The notes: a model not told the origin generated them from the letters alone. Positions 42,716 to 50,028 are shown, counted from the stretch's first letter. The stretch is DNA of 64,000 bases from JAEUJM01 sp044221555 (GCA_044221555.1 JBGAOY010000001.1:186001-250000), one strand, 5' to 3'. A program made the numbers and translations.

Positions 42716-43674
42716 GCACCGACGACCGCGCCTCCGACCTGGCCGCCACCGCGGCCCTGCTCGCCGCCGAGCACCCCGACCGCGACTGCTTCCGCGCCGA
42801 CCGCTACCTGCCGTGGCTGTACGAGGAGAACCCGTGCGGGCCGGCCATCCAGGAGAGCGTCGACCGGCGGGGTGAGCGGGTGGCCCACTTCGCGCTGCTG
42901 CCCCAGCGGTGGGCCCGGGGCGACGAGGTGGCCGACTTCTGCGTGGGCGTCAACGGCGTCACCCGCACCGGGGCGGGCCGGGCCCACTTCCTCGCCCTGC
43001 TCCGGCGAGGCATCCGGGAGATGGGCCGGCGGGGCGTGGTCGCCGGCTTCGGGGTCACGAACGAGTCATCGACCGCCATGACCCTGGCGCGCACCGGGAT
43101 CGGCAACGTCGGCCCGCTGCCCGTGGTGGTGCGACCGGTCCTCCCGGGCGGCCGGCGGGTCACCACCCACGACGTCACCCCGAGATGGCTGGCGAGCGAC
43201 GACTTCGCCGCCCTCGTGGCCTCGGTGCAGCCCGGCCGCGGTGCCGGCTGGGCGCAGGTGTGGGACACCGAGACCCTCCGCTGGCGGCTGTCCAACCCCG
43301 CCGCCGCCTACCGGGTCCACGTGAGCGACGAGGCGCTGGCCGTCACCACGCGGACCACCCACCGCCACGTGCCGGTCACCGTGGTGCTGAAGCTGCTGGC
43401 TCGCACACCCGAGCCCAGCCGGGGCGCCGGCGCCGCGCTGGTCGCCCGCGCCTGCCGCCACGACCGCACGCCGGCCGCCGTCTACGTGGGCTTCAACGAC
43501 CAGGTCCCCTTCCGGGGCACCGCCGTGCCCCGGCGCCTGCTGCCGTCGCCCCTCAACCTGGTGCTCTTCGGGGCCGACCGGGCGTCGGACGCGGTGGGTG
43601 AGCCGATCGACGGCATCCCCCAGGACGAGGTCACCCTCCGCTGTTTCGAGCTGTTGGACTTCGACGCGCTGTGA
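42712..43674 (+). CDS. Acyltransferase-like (GNAT-like) protein, paralog 1
   Basis: A 320-residue soluble protein paralogous to the next. The conserved plan includes YLPWLYEENPCGPAIQESVDRRGERVAHFALLPQ (about 27-60), NGVTRTGAGRAHFLALL, GVVAGFGVTNESSTAMTLARTGIGN, and a C-terminal PVTVVLKLLARTPEP ... AVYVGFNDQVPF. The W-x-E-N-P ... GVTR-x-G-x-G-x-x-F ... G-x-x-N-x-x-S-x-x pattern resembles GNAT/FemAB-like acyltransferases that modify sugars or sugar-nucleotides. No catalytic proof. It overlaps both neighbours by 4 bases, so it is tightly coupled with the two glycosyltransferases. Confidence 0.6.
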   Translation: MSTDDRASDLAATAALLAAEHPDRDCFRADRYLPWLYEENPCGPAIQESVDRRGERVAHFALLPQRWARGDEVADFCVGVNGVTRTGAGRAHFLALLRRGIREMGRRGVVAGFGVTNESSTAMTLARTGIGNVGPLPVVVRPVLPGGRRVTTHDVTPRWLASDDFAALVASVQPGRGAGWAQVWDTETLRWRLSNPAAAYRVHVSDEALAVTTRTTHRHVPVTVVLKLLARTPEPSRGAGAALVARACRHDRTPAAVYVGFNDQVPFRGTAVPRRLLPSPLNLVLFGADRASDAVGEPIDGIPQDEVTLRCFELLDFDAL

Positions 43675-44678
43675 CCGACACGCCCGACACGCCCGACACG
43701 AGCACCGCGGCCGCCGACGACCTGGCCCCGACCGCGGCGCTGCTGCTGCGCGAGCACCCCGACGCGGCCCGGTTCGAGAGCACCGAGTTCCTCCACTGGC
43801 TGTACCGGGAGAACCCCCACCACCCGGCCATCGAGGAGAACGTCGACCGCCGCGGCAACCGGGTGGCCCACCTCGCGCTCGTGCCCCAGCCGTGGCGGGA
43901 CCACGAGCGGTCGGCCACGTTCGTGCTGTCCGTCAACGCCGTCACCCGGTCCGGCCTGGGCAGCATGCACTTCGTCGCCCTCGCCGCCAAGGGCACCCGC
44001 CTCGCCATCGAGCGCAAGGACGAGCTCGGCGGGCTGATCGGCGGCATCGGGGTGACCAACGAGTCCTCCACCATGCCGGGCCTGCACCGCATCGGCGCCC
44101 GGCTCATCACCAGCCTGCCGGTACGGGCCCAGCCCCGGCTGGGCCGGCGCCCGCGTGACGTCGAGAGCCACGACCTCGACGAGTCGTTCCGGGCCACCGA
44201 CGACTTCACCCGCCTCATCACCGGGCTCGACGAGGCGCCGGCCGACGGCTGGACCCAACGCTGGACCCCCGAGCACCTGCGTTGGCGCCTGGCCGCACCC
44301 GGCGCCGGCTACGCCGTCCACGCCAGCGACAAGGTGCTGGCCATCAGCACCCGGGCCAGTGCCAAAGGGGTCCCCGTGGCCGTGATCCTGAAGCTGCTGC
44401 CCCGCGCCGGGCACGTGGGCCCGCTCTCGGCGCGCTCGGTGATCTCCGCGGCCGTGCACCACCACCGGGTGCCTGTGGCGATCTACGCCGGCTTCAACGC
44501 CAACGTGCGGGTCCGCGGCGTGCTGGTGCCCAAGCGCATCCAACCCGCGCCGCTCAACCTCCTCTTCATCGCCCGCGACGAGGCCTCCCAATTCCTCGGC
44601 ATGGACCTCGAGGACGAGGGTCCCCAGGCCCCCGCCACCTTCGACACCTACGAGTTGTTGGACTTCGACGCGTTTTGA
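43671..44678 (+). CDS. Acyltransferase-like (GNAT-like) protein, paralog 2
   Basis: A 335-residue paralog of the preceding protein with the same motifs: FLHWLYRENPHHPAIEENVDRRGNRVAHLALVPQ, NAVTRSGLGSMHFVALAAKG, GVTNESSTMPGLHRIGA, VPVAVILKLLPRAG and VAIYAGFNANVRVRG, ending YELLDFDAF like the ELLDFDAL of paralog 1. An N-terminal TPDTPDTSTAA extension is extra. Start GTG at 43671 overlaps the previous stop. It closes the four-gene block; a repeat region follows the stop at once. Confidence 0.6.
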   Translation: MTDTPDTPDTSTAAADDLAPTAALLLREHPDAARFESTEFLHWLYRENPHHPAIEENVDRRGNRVAHLALVPQPWRDHERSATFVLSVNAVTRSGLGSMHFVALAAKGTRLAIERKDELGGLIGGIGVTNESSTMPGLHRIGARLITSLPVRAQPRLGRRPRDVESHDLDESFRATDDFTRLITGLDEAPADGWTQRWTPEHLRWRLAAPGAGYAVHASDKVLAISTRASAKGVPVAVILKLLPRAGHVGPLSARSVISAAVHHHRVPVAIYAGFNANVRVRGVLVPKRIQPAPLNLLFIARDEASQFLGMDLEDEGPQAPATFDTYELLDFDAF

Positions 44679-44681
44679 ACT

Positions 44682-44848
44682 GCTCTTCGGCTGACGCCTC
44701 ATCGCATCGTCAAGGCTCGCTCGTCCCTCGCTCGCCGCACGTGTTCGACCGCTCTTCGGCTGGCGCCTCATCGCATCGTCAAGGCTCGCTCGTCCCTCGC
44801 TCGCCGCACGTGTTCGACCGCTCTTCGGCTCGGCGGCTCATCGACGGG
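44682..44848 (+). repeat. Two tandem 69-bp repeats plus a partial third
   Basis: Copies at 44682-44750 and 44751-44819 are nearly identical (GCTCTTCGGCTG...CGCCGCACGTGTTCGACC); a partial third begins at 44820. The repeat continues the intergenic space from the acyltransferase-like gene to the LON-domain gene. An inverted copy lies at 45899-45966 and a divergent one at 22909-22990. The rest of this 239-base gap holds no gene. Confidence 0.92.
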
Positions 44849-44917
44849 TCTTCCTGGTGCGGCGTCCGCCGTCGCTGGGTGAGGTCCGGACCTGGTCGGT
44901 CGTCGTAACGTCGGCTC

Positions 44918-45547
44918 GTGCCCGTGATGCCGATGTTCCCGCTGGGGACGGTGCTGTTCCCGTCGATGGTGCTGCCGCTGCACGTGTTCGAGGACCGGTA
45001 CCGCCGGCTGATGCGGGACTGCCTCGCGGGTGATCGCGAGTTCGGGGTCGTGCTCATCGAGCGGGGGAGCGAGGTCGGTGGGGGCGACGTCCGCACCGAC
45101 GTCGGCACCGTGGCCCGCATCGTGGAGTCCGACGAGTTGCCCGACGGCCGCTACGCCCTGGTCGCGGTCGGCGTGCGCCGGATCGTGGTCGACGCCTGGT
45201 TGCCCGACGATCCGTACCCCCGTGCCGAGGTGCACGACTGGCCCGACCCTCCTCCCGACCCGGGCCCTGGCGCCGGCGACCTCGACGACGCCGTGGCGGC
45301 CATGTCGGGCCCGTTCCGCCGGGCCGTGGCCTACAAGGCCGAGCTGGGTGAGTCGACGGTCCCGGCCACCATCGCGCTCAGCGACGACCCGTCACTGGCC
45401 GGCTACCAGGCCGCCGCGGTCGGGCCCATCGGCCCGCTCGACCAGCGGCGCGTGCTGGCCACCGAATCGCCCGCCGACCGCCTGCGGCTGCTGGCGGAGC
45501 TGTTCGACGAGGAGGCCGCCGTACTGGCCGCCCGCCTCGCCGGGTAG
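44918..45547 (+). CDS. LON-substrate-binding (PUA-like) domain protein
   Basis: A 209-residue protein consisting of a Lon N-terminal-type domain: PVMPMFPLGTVLFPSMVLPLHVFEDRYRRLMRDCL (about 1-36), FGVVLIERGSEVGGGD, VGTVARIVESDELPDGRYALVAVGVRRI, and a helical end AESPADRLRLLAELFDEEAAVLAARL. There is no ATPase or protease domain. Stand-alone members are common in actinobacteria; function unknown. It lies between inverted copies of a 69-bp repeat. Confidence 0.85.
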   Translation: MPVMPMFPLGTVLFPSMVLPLHVFEDRYRRLMRDCLAGDREFGVVLIERGSEVGGGDVRTDVGTVARIVESDELPDGRYALVAVGVRRIVVDAWLPDDPYPRAEVHDWPDPPPDPGPGAGDLDDAVAAMSGPFRRAVAYKAELGESTVPATIALSDDPSLAGYQAAAVGPIGPLDQRRVLATESPADRLRLLAELFDEEAAVLAARLAG

Positions 45548-45585
45548 GACGGCGCCACGACGATCCGACCCGAGGAGCAGTCGAG

Positions 45586-45620
45586 CCCGTGCGGCGAGCG
45601 AGGGACGAGCGTGCCGAGGA
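45586..45620 (-). repeat. Partial inverted copy of the 69-bp repeat
   Basis: GTCGAGCCCGTGCGGCGAGCGAGGGACGAGCG at this place equals the reverse complement of one end of the 69-bp repeat with a few changes; it breaks off after about 32 bases. Confidence 0.6.
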
Positions 45621-45687
45621 GCGTCCACCGACCGAACAGGGTGAGCGAGCCGAGGGGGCGTGAACCGACCGAGCAGGAGCGGTGAGC

Positions 45688-45935
45688 GAGTGACGACGAG
45701 GCGACGAGTAGTCGAACACGTGCGGCGAACGAGTGACGACGAGCCGACGAGTAGTCGAACACGTGCGGCGAACGAGTGACGACGAGCCGACGAGTAGTCG
45801 AGCCGTGCGGCGAGTGAGTGACGACGAGCCGACGAGCAGTCGAACACGTGCGGCGAGGCGAGTGACGACGAGCAGTCGAGCAGTCGAGCAGTCGAGCAGT
45901 CGAACACGTGCGGCGAGCGAGGGACGAGCGAGCCT
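45688..45935 (+). repeat. Five imperfect 43-bp tandem repeats
   Basis: GAGTGACGACGAG begins units at 45688, 45731, 45774, 45816 and 45860 (periods 43, 43, 42, 44). Each unit also holds a GACGAG-AGTCGAACACGTGCGGCGA segment that is the end of the 69-bp repeat in inverted orientation. In the last unit GTCGAGCA is stuttered four times. Units have no unique spacers, so this is not a CRISPR array. The 45548-46012 gap otherwise contains no supported gene. Confidence 0.88.
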
Positions 45936-45966
45936 TGATGGTGCGATGAGGCGTCAGCCGAAGAGC
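45899..45966 (-). repeat. Full-length inverted copy of the 69-bp repeat
   Basis: The segment reads as the reverse complement of 44682-44750 with about two mismatches (from GTCGAACACGTGCGG to CAGCCGAAGAGC). Together with the forward copies it frames the LON-domain gene at a distance of about 1.1 kb. Confidence 0.9.
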
Positions 45967-45973
45967 AATTAAG

Positions 45974-45979
45974 TAGGGT
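45974..45979 (+). promoter_or_regulatory. Possible -10 promoter element TAGGGT
   Basis: TAGGGT, in the locally AT-rich CAATTAAGTAGGGTG, lies about 34 bases before the preferred start at 46013 and directly after the inverted repeat. It fits an actinobacterial -10 box (TANNNT). No convincing -35 is seen. Confidence 0.4.
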
Positions 45980-46012
45980 GTCGATCGACCCGTGGCGACA
46001 AGTGAGGACCGA

Positions 46013-46372
46013 GTGGCGACCAGCATGAGCAATGGCGGTTCCCGCCACGACCCGGCGTCGCAGTTCGCCGACGTCAAGGACCTGCTGGTCGGCTACGCGA
46101 AGCAGGAGACCGTCGACCCCATCAAGGGCCTCGGGCGGTTCGTGGGCTACGGGGTGAGCGCCATGTTGCTGATCGGCATCGGCGCCATCGAGCTCACCGT
46201 GGCCCTGCTGCGACTTCTGCAGACCGAGACCGGGAGCCCCCTCACCGGCAACTGGTCCTGGGTGCCCTACCTGATCACGCTGCTGGTGGCGTCGGGTGTC
46301 GTGTACCTCTCGATCAAGGCCATCAACCGCAACACCGCCAAGACCGCCTCCTCCACGAGGAACCAGCCATGA
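46013..46372 (+). CDS. Small membrane protein, holin-superfamily-like
   Basis: About 119 residues: a short polar N terminus, then LLVGYAKQETVDPIKGLGRFVGYGVSAMLLIGIGAIELTVALLRLLQ (helix 1 around residues 48-70) and WVPYLITLLVASGVVYLSIKAI (helix 2). This resembles the actinobacterial phage-holin-like membrane proteins encoded near cell-envelope genes. GTG at 46013 is favoured because GAGGA precedes it (46004-46008); GTG 45992 or ATG 46025 are alternatives. It overlaps the next gene by four bases. Confidence 0.65.
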   Translation: MATSMSNGGSRHDPASQFADVKDLLVGYAKQETVDPIKGLGRFVGYGVSAMLLIGIGAIELTVALLRLLQTETGSPLTGNWSWVPYLITLLVASGVVYLSIKAINRNTAKTASSTRNQP

Positions 46373-46578
46373 CGAACACCGCTCCCATCACTCGCGACGA
46401 CATCGAGGCCAAGTTCCGAGAGATCCAGGGCGAGGTGGGCGAGGCCACCGACGTGGCCCGGAACTACGTGCTGATCGCCGGCGTGGTGGTCGCCGTCACG
46501 GTCGCGGCCGCGGCGTTCTACTTCGGGCGCCGCCGCGGGAGGCTGCAGAAGACCATCGTCGAGATCCGCCGGGTCTGA
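46369..46578 (+). CDS. Small single-helix membrane protein
   Basis: 69 residues: an acidic/amphipathic N-terminal half (ITRDDIEAKFREIQGEVGEATDVA), one transmembrane helix (YVLIAGVVVAVTVAAAAFYFG) and a basic tail RRRGRLQKTIVEIRRV. ATG overlaps the preceding TGA, and its TGA overlaps the next ATG, so the three small genes form one coupled unit. Function unknown. Confidence 0.7.
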   Translation: MTNTAPITRDDIEAKFREIQGEVGEATDVARNYVLIAGVVVAVTVAAAAFYFGRRRGRLQKTIVEIRRV

Positions 46579-46808
46579 TGGCCACCCTGCTCCGCTACCT
46601 GCGGCGAGTCGGCATCGAGCGCGGCGTCCTCGAGGGACGGCGCTCGTGGCTGTGGTTGGGCGGCGCCGCATGGGGCCTGCACCTGCTGTCGCGGGCCGCG
46701 GGCCGTCACGAGGTGGTCGTGTACCGCGAAGAGCTCGCCCCGGGTGAGGGTGTGGTGATCCGGCGCGACGCGGTCCCGGCCACCGGCCGGCGCCGGAACC
46801 GGTCGTGA
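46578..46808 (+). CDS. Small basic protein
   Basis: 76 residues, strongly basic, with a weakly hydrophobic WLWLGGAAWGLHLLS segment that could sit at or in the membrane. The end R-R-D-A-V-P-A-T-G-R-R-R-N-R-S is positively charged. Start ATG at 46578 shares a base with the previous stop; the stop overlaps the start of the sulfur-carrier gene. Function unknown. Confidence 0.65.
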   Translation: MATLLRYLRRVGIERGVLEGRRSWLWLGGAAWGLHLLSRAAGRHEVVVYREELAPGEGVVIRRDAVPATGRRRNRS

Positions 46809-47005
46809 AGGTCCTGCTCAGGAACCCACGACGGGAGCTCGAACTGCAGGGGCCGATGAGCGTGGTGGCCCTGCTCCAGCACCTCGACCTGCGGCGGGAG
46901 ACGGTGCTCGTGATCGACGGCGACACCCTGGTGCCGGCCGACGCCATCCTGGCCGACGACGCCGATGTGGAGATCCGGCCCGTGATCTCAGGGGGGATGG
47001 CATGA
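46805..47005 (+). CDS. ttuB: Ubiquitin-like sulfur carrier, TtuB/ThiS/MoaD family
   Basis: A 66-residue beta-grasp protein (KVLLRNPRRELEL, VVALLQHLDLRRETVLVIDGDTLVP, DDADVEIRPVISGG). It carries the C-terminal Gly-Gly of the ThiS/MoaD/TtuB family but is followed by Met-Ala before the stop. In Thermus, TtuB provides sulfur through a C-terminal Gly-Gly thiocarboxylate; here the two additional residues would have to be removed. Location directly upstream of ttuA supports the TtuB role over thiamine or molybdopterin functions. GTG start at 46805 overlaps the previous stop. Confidence 0.82.
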   Translation: MKVLLRNPRRELELQGPMSVVALLQHLDLRRETVLVIDGDTLVPADAILADDADVEIRPVISGGMA

Positions 47006-47045
47006 GAGGGACGCGGCACCGGACACGCCGGGCGGGGACGGTCGG

Positions 47046-48005
47046 ATGAAGTGCCGTGTGTGCCGCGGCCCGGCGGTGATCGACGTCCGCCGCCACAACG
47101 CCAACTTCTGTGTCGAGCACTTCGTGAAGCTCTGCCGCGACCAGGTCGAGAAGGCCATCGAGGAGTGGTCGATGATCGAGCCGGGCGACCGCGTGCTCGT
47201 CGCCGTCTCGGGCGGCAAGGACTCGTTGGCGCTCTGGGACCTGCTCCTCGACCTGGGACACGACGTGTCCGGGCTCTACGTGGGCCTGGGCATCGGCGAC
47301 TACAGCGATGCGTCGGCCGACCATGCTCGAGCGTTCGCGGCACGGCGCGGCGCACCGTTGATCGAGGTCGATCTCCCCACCGACTACGGCTACGACATCC
47401 CCGATGGCTCGCGGGCCGCCCGCCGGGCCCCGTGCTCGGCGTGTGGCATGTCGAAGCGTCACCTGTTCGACAAGGCCGCCCTCGACGGTGGGTTCGACGT
47501 GTTGGCCACCGGCCACAACCTCGATGACGAGGCCGCGGTGCTGTTCGGCAACGTCCTGCACTGGCAGACCGACTACCTGGGTCGCCAACTGCCGGTGCTG
47601 CCCGCACGCGACGGCTTCCCCCGCAAGGTGAAGCCGCTCGTGCGGCTCGCCGAGCGCGAGACCGCGGCGTACTGCGTCGTGCGGGGGATCGACTACCTGG
47701 TCGAGGAGTGCCCCATGGCGGCCGGCAACCGCCACCTCGGCTACAAGGAGGCGCTCAACGTCGTCGAGGCCGGCTCGCCGGGGGCCAAGCACGACTTCTA
47801 CTTCGGGTTCCTGGCCCGGGCCGCCGACCGCTTCGCGGCCGAGGCCGAGCACGATCGCGAGCAACTGCTGGCCTGCACCCGCTGCGGCGCACCCACCCCC
47901 ACCGAGGTGTGCGCGTTCTGCCGCCTGGTCGAGCGGGCCGGAGGCCGTGGCGACGGCGCCGGTCACGGCCCCCAGCCGGTCCGGCTCGGGCGGGCGCCGC
48001 AGTGA
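47046..48005 (+). CDS. ttuA: TtuA-type tRNA-54 2-thiouridine synthetase
   Basis: A 319-residue PP-loop adenylating enzyme of the TtuA/Ncs6 group. It has an N-terminal zinc site (C3, C6, C22, H25), the PP-loop SGGKDS (55-60), the putative [4Fe-4S] cysteines C130 and C133 (CSAC) and C222 (EECP), and a C-terminal zinc site (C277, C280, C289, C292). From memory these cysteine positions match those of T. thermophilus TtuA, where they hold an oxygen-sensitive cluster used to thiolate U54 of tRNA. The sulfur donor gene lies just upstream and the tRNA m1A58 methyltransferase overlaps downstream, so the three form a tRNA T-loop modification unit. Confidence 0.9.
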   Translation: MKCRVCRGPAVIDVRRHNANFCVEHFVKLCRDQVEKAIEEWSMIEPGDRVLVAVSGGKDSLALWDLLLDLGHDVSGLYVGLGIGDYSDASADHARAFAARRGAPLIEVDLPTDYGYDIPDGSRAARRAPCSACGMSKRHLFDKAALDGGFDVLATGHNLDDEAAVLFGNVLHWQTDYLGRQLPVLPARDGFPRKVKPLVRLAERETAAYCVVRGIDYLVEECPMAAGNRHLGYKEALNVVEAGSPGAKHDFYFGFLARAADRFAAEAEHDREQLLACTRCGAPTPTEVCAFCRLVERAGGRGDGAGHGPQPVRLGRAPQ

Positions 48006-48775
48006 GCCGCGTCTTCGCCGACGGCGACCGGGTGCTGTTGATCGACGCCAAGAAGCGCCGCTACCTGGTGACCCTGCAGGAGGGCGGCGAGTTCCACTCG
48101 CACGCCGGCTTCGTGCCCCACGCCGACCTCCTCGGCCGCACCGAGGGCGTGACGGTGAAGTCCACGATGGGCTCGCGCTACATCGCCATCCGGCCCACGC
48201 TGTCGGACTTCGTGTTCAAGATGCCGCGTGGGGCCCAGGTGATCTACCCGAAGGACCTCGGGCCGATCCTGCTGCTGGCCGACATCTTCCCTGGTGCACG
48301 CGTGCTCGAGTCCGGGGTGGGCTCCGGCGCGTTGTCGATGACCATGCTGCGGGCCGGCGCCGACGTGACGGGCTACGAGCTACGGGAGGACTTCGCAGCG
48401 CGGGCGCAGCACAACGTCGCCGCCTTCCTCGGCGACGAGGCCGACGGTCGCTACCGGGTGGAGGTCCGTGACAGCTACGAGGGCATCGACCTGGTCGACC
48501 TCGACCGCATCGTGCTCGACCTGCCCGAGCCCTGGCAGCTGGTGGGCCACGCCGAGCAGGCCCTGCACCCCGGAGGGATCCTGGTGGCCTACACGCCGAG
48601 CATCTTGCAGGCGCGTCGGCTGAGAGAGGCGCTCGACGCATCCGCGTTCGGGATGGCCGAGACGCTCGAGGTGCTCAACCGCAGCTGGCACATCGAGGGC
48701 CAGTCGGTGCGGCCCGACCACCGGATGGTGGCCCACACGGGGTTCCTCACCCACGCGCGCCTCCTCCGTTCCTGA
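48002..48775 (+). CDS. trmI: tRNA (adenine-58-N1)-methyltransferase TrmI
   Basis: A 257-residue SAM-dependent enzyme methylating N1 of A58 in the T-loop. It has the small N-terminal beta domain (FADGDRVLLIDAKKRRYLVTLQEGGEFHSH), the family-typical RPTLSDFVFKMPRGAQVIYPKDLGPIL, the SAM motif RVLESGVGSGALSMTML (about 102-118), LDLPEPW (about 177-183) and a C-terminal ESQSVRPDHRMVAHTGFL-type end. GTG at 48002 overlaps the ttuA stop by 4 bases. Coupling fits the base pair formed by residues 54 and 58. Confidence 0.93.
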   Translation: MSRVFADGDRVLLIDAKKRRYLVTLQEGGEFHSHAGFVPHADLLGRTEGVTVKSTMGSRYIAIRPTLSDFVFKMPRGAQVIYPKDLGPILLLADIFPGARVLESGVGSGALSMTMLRAGADVTGYELREDFAARAQHNVAAFLGDEADGRYRVEVRDSYEGIDLVDLDRIVLDLPEPWQLVGHAEQALHPGGILVAYTPSILQARRLREALDASAFGMAETLEVLNRSWHIEGQSVRPDHRMVAHTGFLTHARLLRS

Positions 48776-48790
48776 GCGGGGCCCGGGGCC

Positions 48791-49951
48791 GTGAACGCGC
48801 TCGACCTGTTGATCCTGGCCGGTGTCGTCGGCGCCGCGGTGGGTGGGTACCGGATGGGCTTCGTCGCCCGGTCGACGTCGTGGGCCGGCATGGCGGTGGG
48901 CCTGGTGGCGGCCGCACTCGCGCTGCCGTGGGTGCTCGAACAGGTCGGTGAGACCGACGAGCAGTTGCTGTTGCTGGCTCTCGCGGTGCTCTTCGGCGGC
49001 GCGTTCCTGGGCCAGGCCGCCGGCCTGGTGATCGGCCGCCAGCTCAGCCTGGGCATCGAGACCGGCCGGGGCCAGGCGCTCGACCGGGGTGCCGGGGCCG
49101 TGGCCGGCATGGTCGGCGTGTTCGTGCTGCTGTGGCTGCTGCTCCCCACCATGGCCACCGTGCCGGGCTGGGCGGCCCGCCAGGCCCGCACCTCCAGCCT
49201 GGCCGGCTTCGTGCACGACACGCTGCCCGAGGCGCCCGACGCCTTCCTGGCCCTGCGCCAGCTGGTGGGCGAGGACCGCTTCCCCGAGGTGTTCGACGCC
49301 CTGCAGCCGGCGCCCGACGTCGGGCCGCCGCCCGCGGCGACCGGCATCACCGCGGCGGTGTCCGACCGGGTGGTGCAGTCGACGGTGAAGGTCGAGGGTG
49401 AGGCGTGCGGGCGGATCCAGGACGGCAGCGGCTTCGTGGCCGGCCCCGAGCTGGTGGTCACCAACGCCCACGTGGTCGCGGGGGAGGGCGACACCAGCGT
49501 CGAGCGGTCGGACGGCACACGGGTGGACGCGACGGTCGTGGCCTTCGACCCCGAGCGCGACCTGGCGGTGCTGCGGGCCCCCGGCATCGATCGCCCGGCG
49601 TTGACGATCGCCACCGCCGGTGCCGGCGATCGAGGCGGGGTGTACGGCCACCCGGGGGGAGGTCCGCTGGAGATCTCGCCCTTCGAGATCGCCCAGGAGG
49701 TGCGGGCCCAGGGCACCGACATCTACGACCGTGACCGCACCGAGCGATCGGTGTTCTTCCTGGCCACCGAGCTGGCGCCGGGCGATTCGGGGTCGGCGCT
49801 GGTCAACCCGGACGGCGACGTGGTGGGGGTGGCCTTCGCCATCGCCCCCGATCGACCCGGCGTGGGCTACGCCCTCACCGACGCGGAGCTCCGCGCCGTG
49901 CTCGACGGCGACCTCTCGAGCGAGGTCGACGCCGGCCCCTGCCTCGCCTGA
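48791..49951 (+). CDS. marP: MarP-like membrane serine protease (CvpA + trypsin-like)
   Basis: A 386-residue protein: four N-terminal hydrophobic helices forming a CvpA/colicin V-type domain (about 1-150) and an extracytoplasmic chymotrypsin-like protease domain. The triad is visible as TNAHVVAG (His about 227), ERDLAVLR (Asp about 257) and GDSGSAL (Ser about 332). Mycobacterial MarP (Rv3671c) with this architecture maintains pH homeostasis in acid. Length matches. Only 15 bases separate it from trmI. A hairpin terminator lies after the stop. Confidence 0.92.
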   Translation: MNALDLLILAGVVGAAVGGYRMGFVARSTSWAGMAVGLVAAALALPWVLEQVGETDEQLLLLALAVLFGGAFLGQAAGLVIGRQLSLGIETGRGQALDRGAGAVAGMVGVFVLLWLLLPTMATVPGWAARQARTSSLAGFVHDTLPEAPDAFLALRQLVGEDRFPEVFDALQPAPDVGPPPAATGITAAVSDRVVQSTVKVEGEACGRIQDGSGFVAGPELVVTNAHVVAGEGDTSVERSDGTRVDATVVAFDPERDLAVLRAPGIDRPALTIATAGAGDRGGVYGHPGGGPLEISPFEIAQEVRAQGTDIYDRDRTERSVFFLATELAPGDSGSALVNPDGDVVGVAFAIAPDRPGVGYALTDAELRAVLDGDLSSEVDAGPCLA

Positions 49952-49970
49952 GGGTCCCCAGAACGACGAA

Positions 49971-49992
49971 AGGAGCGCCCTGGGGCGCTCCT
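49971..49992. terminator. Bidirectional hairpin terminator between marP and ferredoxin
   Basis: AGGAGCGCCC (49971-49980) and its exact complement (49983-49992) flank two bases. On the minus strand the stem is followed by TTTCGTCGTT, a weak T-rich tail, so it probably ends the ferredoxin transcript as well as the marP transcript. Confidence 0.8.
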
Positions 49993-50028
49993 CACGACGT
50001 CAGGGCTGCGGGTGGCCGCAGCCCCGGA

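Noticed and set aside
45688..45935. Tandem repeats considered as a CRISPR array
   Set aside because: Units are contiguous with a 43-bp period and no unique spacers, and no cas genes are present.
44682..45966. Composite transposon made of the inverted 69-bp repeats
   Set aside because: The enclosed gene is a LON-domain protein, no transposase is present and no target-site duplication can be seen; kept only as a repeat finding.
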